Positions 59,580 through 64,000 of a stretch of 64,000 nucleotides of DNA are shown here, one piece after another; position 1 is the stretch's first letter, and each line of letters opens with the position of its first letter. The DNA is taken from the NCBI GenBank assembly GCA_015657505.1, contig JADLKE010000002.1, positions 1,934,013 to 1,998,012 on the forward strand. Reading direction: 5' to 3'. The DNA comes from Ignavibacteria bacterium (lineage in GTDB: Bacteria; Bacteroidota; Ignavibacteria; Tepidaquicellales; Tepidaquicellaceae). The notes below the pieces were generated by a model. The model did no database searches, was not told where the DNA came from, and worked only from the letters and a program-made list of their open reading frames with translations. The position numbers and the translations under genes were made by a program.

Positions 59580-60223
59580 TGATGGACGGAAAATTGGTTG
59601 AATACATATTGCTCTGCGTTTTATTTTATCTCATAGGCTCAATACCGACGTCTTATCTTTTTTTGAAATTCAAAACGGGAAAGGACATAACCAATGAGGG
59701 CTCGGGCAACCCGGGCGCTCTGAACTATTACGAGGTGTCGGGTTCCCGTTTGTCGGGTCTGCTGGTTTTGGTGATTGATTTCCTGAAAGGTTTTCTTCCC
59801 GCGTTTTTATTCTACAGGACAGCGGGATTCCCGTTCGATTATCTTCTACTGCCATTGCTCCTTATTATCGCGGGTCATAATTTTTCCGTCTGGCTTAAGT
59901 TCAAGGGCGGCAGAGGGCTCGCGACCTCGGCGGGCTTGAGCGTTGCCGTATGCCCGGCTCTTCTTATTGGCTGGTGCGTGATGTTCGTAATCGCTTACGG
60001 CGTTTACAGGAAAGTGCATTTCGGAAATATCGTTGCGACCGTTTTGCTTCCCGTCTTTGCCTTGCTTCTGGGTTCGTTTGACACGGGCTTAAACGGCGCC
60101 GCGTCGCGGAACTTCGGGGCTTTCTTCTCCTTCACCGCTATAATGAGCCTGCTGATTCTTCTAAGGCACGTAAAACCTTTTTTCTCAATGATTCACGGAT
60201 ACAAAAACCGCACGTCGAAATAG
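59576..60223 (+). CDS. plsY: Glycerol-3-phosphate acyltransferase PlsY
   Basis: The 215-aa inner-membrane enzyme transfers acyl groups from acyl-phosphate to glycerol-3-phosphate in the first step of phospholipid synthesis. Conserved loops are IGSIPTSYL, GSGNPGALNYYEV (normally GSGNxGATN), GHNFSVWLKFKGGRGLATSAG and GNI near the third motif. Ala-Leu replaces Ala-Thr in the second motif. There are five or six helices. It is coupled to the DUF1460 gene. Confidence 0.93.
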   Translation: MMMDGKLVEYILLCVLFYLIGSIPTSYLFLKFKTGKDITNEGSGNPGALNYYEVSGSRLSGLLVLVIDFLKGFLPAFLFYRTAGFPFDYLLLPLLLIIAGHNFSVWLKFKGGRGLATSAGLSVAVCPALLIGWCVMFVIAYGVYRKVHFGNIVATVLLPVFALLLGSFDTGLNGAASRNFGAFFSFTAIMSLLILLRHVKPFFSMIHGYKNRTSK

Positions 60224-60280
60224 TGAATTTATTTCTCGGTATTTTGTTTAAGATATATTAATCGAAAATAAAATATTTAT

Positions 60281-61141
60281 ATGAGCAGAAATCCGGTATT
60301 GAACGTAAACGAATTAAATGAAATGTCCCGTCAGATAAGAAGGGATATAATAAATATGCTTTTAATAGCGAAATCAGGTCACTCGGGCGGTCCGCTCGGA
60401 ACTGCCGATATATTCACCGCGCTTTATTTCAACCTGCTGAATGTTGACGATAAGAATCCGTATGCCGAAGACAGGGATTATTTGTTTTTATCCATAGGAC
60501 ATATCGCGCCCGTATGGTACGCGACGCTGGCAAGGCGGGGATATTTTCCGCTTGAAGAACTCAAGACTCTCAGGAAGGTCAACGGAAGGCTTCAGGGGCA
60601 TCCCGCGCCTTTGAAAACTCACGGACTTCCCGGAATCGAAATAGCGTCGGGCTCGCTCGGTCAGGGGCTTTCAATCGCGGTAGGCGCCGCGCTCGGGCTG
60701 AAACTCGACGGAAAGCCGAATACGGTTGTCTGCATTAACGGCGACGGCGAACTTCAGGAAGGGCAGATTTGGGAAGCCGTAATGACCGCCGCGCATCACA
60801 AGACCGACAACCTTATTATGATAGTTGACAAGAATGACTGCCAGATTGACAACCGCGTTCAGAACGTAATGAACCTCGACCCGATGGCTGATAAGTTCAG
60901 GGCGTTCGGATGGGAAGTTTTCGAAATGGACGGACACGATATGAACAGCATCGTTGATACTTTCACAAAGGCGAAAGCGTTTAAAGGAAAACCGAAGGTG
61001 ATTATCGCAAATACAAAAATGGGACGCGGAGTTTCATTTATGGAAGACGATTACAAATGGCACGGCGTGCCTCCTAACGAAGAGCAGGGGAGGATTGCGC
61101 TGAAGGAACTCGCGCCGACCAGGTTCGGTGATTTTGTTTGA
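60281..61141 (+). CDS. Transketolase, N-terminal subunit
   Basis: The 286-aa protein covers only the thiamine-diphosphate pyrimidine/phosphate half of transketolase. It has KSGHSGGPLGTADIFTALYF, IEIASGSLGQGLSIAVGAAL, the GDGELQEGQIWEA TPP motif and KWHGVPPNEEQ. Split transketolases need a C-terminal partner, which normally lies immediately downstream. Here a terminator follows instead and the next gene is on the other strand. The partner must be elsewhere in the genome. Confidence 0.93.
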   Translation: MSRNPVLNVNELNEMSRQIRRDIINMLLIAKSGHSGGPLGTADIFTALYFNLLNVDDKNPYAEDRDYLFLSIGHIAPVWYATLARRGYFPLEELKTLRKVNGRLQGHPAPLKTHGLPGIEIASGSLGQGLSIAVGAALGLKLDGKPNTVVCINGDGELQEGQIWEAVMTAAHHKTDNLIMIVDKNDCQIDNRVQNVMNLDPMADKFRAFGWEVFEMDGHDMNSIVDTFTKAKAFKGKPKVIIANTKMGRGVSFMEDDYKWHGVPPNEEQGRIALKELAPTRFGDFV

Positions 61142-61159
61142 ATCGAAAATCATTGAAAC

Positions 61160-61193
61160 AAAAAAGCCGTCTCTTTTCAGAGACGGCTTTTTT
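61160..61193. terminator. Rho-independent terminator, probably bidirectional
   Basis: The stem AAAAAGCCGTCTC / GAGACGGCTTTTT has a TTTTCA loop and ends in a T-run, 20 nt after the transketolase gene. The A-rich left flank makes it usable for the convergent T9SS gene as well. Confidence 0.9.
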
Positions 61194-61210
61194 TATAATC
61201 CAAATCAAGA

Positions 61211-63130
61211 TTACTTGATTAAGGTCATTTTCTTTACTTCGCTGAAGCCGTTCACGGAAATCTTGTAGAAGTAGATTCCGCTCGAGAGATGCGAAGCGTT
61301 GAATTCGACGGAATAATTTCCGGCGTTCTTCACTTCATTCACGAGTGTCGCCACTTCTTTTCCAAGAATGTCGTAAACCTTCATCGATACGAGTCCCTGT
61401 TTCGGGAGAGCGTAGTTGATCTTCGTTACGGGGTTGAACGGATTCGGATAGTTCTGAGACAGATTGTATGATACAGGTGTCTCGGTTCCTGTTACGTTCA
61501 ATACCGTGCAGTTGTCGACCTGAAGCGTGTATAAGCCCGGGAATGCCGTGCCTAACGCGCCGCCCGCGATGAAAATTTTCACCTTGCCGGAGCCCGCTAC
61601 CCACGCTGAAACCGCATCCCAGTAGTTCGAGCCTGTTCCTGCCGCGCCTCTTCCTGTATATGCGTCAGGCAGCCAGGTGTTCGTGGTTACGTTGAATACG
61701 AAGATACTGTCAACAGGATAAGGTGCCGGTGTTGTTTCGCCCGGTACGAAGTAGAATCTTTCGCCTACTCCGATGCCGCCCGGTCTCGATGAGCCTGTCT
61801 TTACGCCCGGTACGTCAGGTCCTGCCGCCCAGGTGATCGATGTCGCGCTGTTGATTGTTCCAATCTGAACGTTCTTGTAGAACGCGGCATTGTAACCCGC
61901 CATTATGATGAGTTTGTTGCCGACGATGCCGTATGCGGCTGTTCTTCTTGCCGCGAGGCATGCGGTTGATGTACCCCAGGTGTTTGTTGCAACCCTGTAG
62001 TAATATACGTTCGTTGACGGTGATGAATAAGGTCCGCCCATTACGAATATTACGCTGTCACCCCAGCAGACTGCTCCGTGACCGGATAAGCCTGTCGGAA
62101 GAGGAGCAATCGCTGTCCAGCCCGCTCCCGGCGTGTACTTGTAGCAGGTGGTGCCGTTCGTCGAAACTGACGAGCCGCCGCCGATAAGGTAAAGCGAGTT
62201 GCCCGCTTTCACGAGCGGAGCGCTTGCCTTGGATTCGGGAAGTGTTGTTCCCGGTGAGAACGTGTTCGAGTTAATCGCGTATCTCTGACTGGTTGTCGAG
62301 CCGCTTCCCGCGCTGCCGCCGCCGACGATGTAAAGCGTGTCGCCGAGGACTTCAGTTCCGTGCGCCCATACGCCCGACGGATACAACGGAAGTGCTCCGT
62401 AGTTGCATACGTTAGTCGGATAGACAAGAGACGGCGGTAATGAAGCGGTTCTGGTGATTCTGATGAAGTCAGTTCCGGTGTAGTCGGAGTTTGATCCGCT
62501 CGGTCCGCCGTTAGCAACGCAATAGCGGATTGCGAATCTTCCGTTTACGCTCGTCGTGGGGGCGCGGAATTTCTTTAATTCCCAGCCCGCCGTGCTGACT
62601 TTATATCTTCCGAGTTCAACCCATGTGCCTTCGGGTATCGAGTCGGAAACCGAGTACATTACGCGCATTGAATCCGGATAAGTGGATCCATCCGGTGACC
62701 TTTGATAGTAGAACAAAGAGTCGCCTGCCTGAACGCCTCCTGCGATTCTCGGGAATACTAACCAACTGTCGATGTTATTCGCGCCTGTAACTACGGAGTA
62801 GTTAGCAGCAGTGTAACCTGTTGCCGGTCCCTGAAAAGCCGCGAAAACGGACGACTGTCCCTGATACCAGGTCGCTGTCGAACCTTGCGGTCCAGTCCCT
62901 CTGTAGAAAGGCTTGTAACCTCTTGCTTTTAAAGCGGTTGTGTCGTTTACTCCGTCCATCGAATCCGCGTAGATTACCGTGGCGTCGTACGGTGTATATA
63001 CTTCGCTCATGTAATTGCTCTTTGTATCCGTTACGGGTGTCCTGCTTCCGTACGGGTCTTCGATAATGAATCCCAGAACGAAAGTAACAACCAGGACAGA
63101 AAGAAAAATAATTGGTTTACTGTATTTCAC
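61211..63130 (-). CDS. Kelch-repeat protein with T9SS sorting domain
   Basis: The 639-aa protein has a GTG start preceded by the SD AAAGGAG. A signal/anchor segment (~7-24) leads to a choice-of-anchor-J-like jelly roll (~75-232, SVFAAFQGPATGY to TGTDFIRITR). A Kelch-like beta-propeller follows (~245-540, repeats such as GDTLYIVGGGSA, GNSLYLIGGGS, GDSVIFVMGG, GNKLIIMAG). The T9SS type A domain is at ~560-639 (NYPNPFNPVTKINYALP to KMTLIK). It is predicted to be surface-displayed; the ligand is unknown. Confidence 0.9.
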   Translation of the reverse strand: MKYSKPIIFLSVLVVTFVLGFIIEDPYGSRTPVTDTKSNYMSEVYTPYDATVIYADSMDGVNDTTALKARGYKPFYRGTGPQGSTATWYQGQSSVFAAFQGPATGYTAANYSVVTGANNIDSWLVFPRIAGGVQAGDSLFYYQRSPDGSTYPDSMRVMYSVSDSIPEGTWVELGRYKVSTAGWELKKFRAPTTSVNGRFAIRYCVANGGPSGSNSDYTGTDFIRITRTASLPPSLVYPTNVCNYGALPLYPSGVWAHGTEVLGDTLYIVGGGSAGSGSTTSQRYAINSNTFSPGTTLPESKASAPLVKAGNSLYLIGGGSSVSTNGTTCYKYTPGAGWTAIAPLPTGLSGHGAVCWGDSVIFVMGGPYSSPSTNVYYYRVATNTWGTSTACLAARRTAAYGIVGNKLIIMAGYNAAFYKNVQIGTINSATSITWAAGPDVPGVKTGSSRPGGIGVGERFYFVPGETTPAPYPVDSIFVFNVTTNTWLPDAYTGRGAAGTGSNYWDAVSAWVAGSGKVKIFIAGGALGTAFPGLYTLQVDNCTVLNVTGTETPVSYNLSQNYPNPFNPVTKINYALPKQGLVSMKVYDILGKEVATLVNEVKNAGNYSVEFNASHLSSGIYFYKISVNGFSEVKKMTLIK

Positions 63131-63294
63131 TTGATTCTCCTTTCAGATATTTTTTAAAAAAAATAATAAAAATTAAATCAAAATACATTTTGAATTGAAA
63201 ATAGTATGTTACCTATTTGGTACAATTCTAATGATGTTTCAGATTAAAATCAAGTATAAAAGGAAATTTGAGGGGTCATTTTTTTGCACAAAAA

Positions 63295-63324
63295 AAAGCC
63301 GTCCTCTTTTGAGGACGGCTTTAT
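63295..63324. terminator. Rho-independent terminator
   Basis: The stem AAAGCCGTCCTC / GAGGACGGCTTT has a TTTT loop and is A-rich on the left, so it terminates minus-strand transcription from the partial T9SS gene. It is very similar to the terminators at 601 and 61160 (shared AAAGCCGTC core). Confidence 0.85.
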
Positions 63325-63339
63325 TAAAATAAATCAATA

Positions 63340-64000
63340 TTACTTGATTAATGTCATTTTCTTTACATCCGTGAATCCGTTTACTGAAATCTTGTAGAAG
63401 TAAATGCCGCTCGAAAGTTTCGAAGCATCGAAATCGACGGAATAATTTCCGGCGTTCTTTGTTTCGTTTACGAGTGTTGCTACTTCCTGTCCAAGAATAT
63501 CGTAAATTTCCATCGAAACCAGTCCTGATTTCGGCAGAGCAAAGTTAATCGTTGTCATCGGATTGAACGGGTTCGGATAGTTCTGTGACATAACGTAATC
63601 AACGGGTGTAGTACCTGTCACCGGATTGATTCCGATTATGGGCGGACCGAATCTCGAAATACCGCCGTTGCTTCTGATTCCCCAAAGCGTGGCGCCTGAA
63701 CGCGACTTTGTAAGGTGATAGAAACTTCCAGTAGGTGCAGTATAAGCCGTTGTCCATGTTGCTCCGTCGTTTGTAGAAATGCTTATTCCTGTGCCCTGCT
63801 GCGCTGCCCACCATGTGTTTGCTACGCCGACGATACCGGAAATTGATGATGACGGATACGGGGCAGTCACTGCCGTCCAGTTAACGCCGCTGTTCGTTGT
63901 TTTCAACATACCCGCAGACGCTGAAGAACCGCCTGCAAGACCTAATGTCGGTGAATTAAACCACGTTGCAGTTATGTTGGCTAATGAAAGCGTCTGTTCT
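63340..64000 (-). CDS. T9SS-secreted BNR/Ycf48-like protein, C-terminal part (cut by window edge)
   Basis: The frame is open from 63340 to the window end, so the start lies outside. The readable part reads ITATWFNSPTLGLAGG, MLKTTNSGVNWTAVTAPYP and TGISISTNDGATWTTAYTAP. These are sialidase/Ycf48-type (BNR) repeats with the S-x-D-x-G-x-x-W pattern. It then has a T9SS type A domain (NYPNPFNPMTTINFALP to KMTLIK). The sorting domain is nearly identical to that of the Kelch protein next door. Confidence 0.88.
   Translation of the reverse strand, partial: EQTLSLANITATWFNSPTLGLAGGSSASAGMLKTTNSGVNWTAVTAPYPSSSISGIVGVANTWWAAQQGTGISISTNDGATWTTAYTAPTGSFYHLTKSRSGATLWGIRSNGGISRFGPPIIGINPVTGTTPVDYVMSQNYPNPFNPMTTINFALPKSGLVSMEIYDILGQEVATLVNETKNAGNYSVDFDASKLSSGIYFYKISVNGFTDVKKMTLIK

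Overview
The window looks like a chromosomal stretch from a Gram-negative member of the Bacteroidota/Chlorobiota side, most likely an Ignavibacteria-type organism. The pointers are four secreted proteins ending in a type IX secretion (T9SS) type A sorting domain with the NYPNPFNP signature, an LptD-type outer-membrane assembly protein, OmpL-like and TPM-domain envelope proteins, and HldD for heptose-containing LPS. Visible Shine-Dalgarno (SD) sequences precede some genes, and TTG/GTG starts are fairly common. The taxonomic placement is inference from these traits only.

Layout. 1-0.6 kb: 3' end of a 23S rRNA gene and a 5S rRNA gene with a terminator. 0.6-11.1 kb (minus strand): DUF6600 lipoprotein, dapF-lptD-TPM-TPM, an ExbB/ExbD/ExbD proton-channel set, STAS protein, adk, rlmN. 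11.1-14.3 kb: repeat-rich DNA and two decaying copies of one gene. 14.3-19.5 kb: an AT-rich accessory island with a PIN-GNAT-PUA-like fusion protein, an overlapping ASCH gene and a tiny CxxC protein, then an opposing cassette (WYL regulator, frameshifted secreted protein, HEPN-like protein, secreted protein). 19.6-23 kb: two TPR proteins, an MFS exporter and a 30-codon remnant of a second MFS gene. 23.5-37 kb: uvrD, dedA, tRNA-Ser, TrmB-like regulator, porin, tRNA-Arg, isochorismatase-like hydrolase, trpF, aspartokinase, SpoIIE-type phosphatase, polA. 37-49.9 kb: NUDIX, hldD, a secreted peptidylarginine-deiminase-like enzyme, Omp28-like T9SS protein, rocD, tRNA-Arg, SDR, LOG, then the run yicC-gmk-rpoZ-coaBC, a YCII-like protein and PhzF. 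50-54 kb: palindrome cluster, UDG4-dnaB-rsgA. 54.4-56.9 kb: a second AT-rich island, an eight-gene overlapping operon of six tiny helix-turn-helix proteins and two HEPN-type proteins. 57.3-58.1 kb: five copies of a ~125-bp repeat. 58.2-64 kb: GNAT, DUF1460 protein, plsY, transketolase N-terminal subunit and two T9SS proteins, the last cut by the window edge.

Two things stand out. First, the two AT-rich islands carry candidate RNA-targeting or defence-like modules: the PIN-GNAT-PUA/ASCH pair, and the HTH6-HEPN2 operon. I recognise neither as a described system. Second, intergenic regions across the window carry degenerate tandem repeats that keep a strict 7-nt period although their sequences differ. 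They are often combined with a CACTGAG/ACACAGAG element, an AGAGCAAGAG motif, or palindromes whose arms are separated by only two bases. Housekeeping operons are otherwise conventional.
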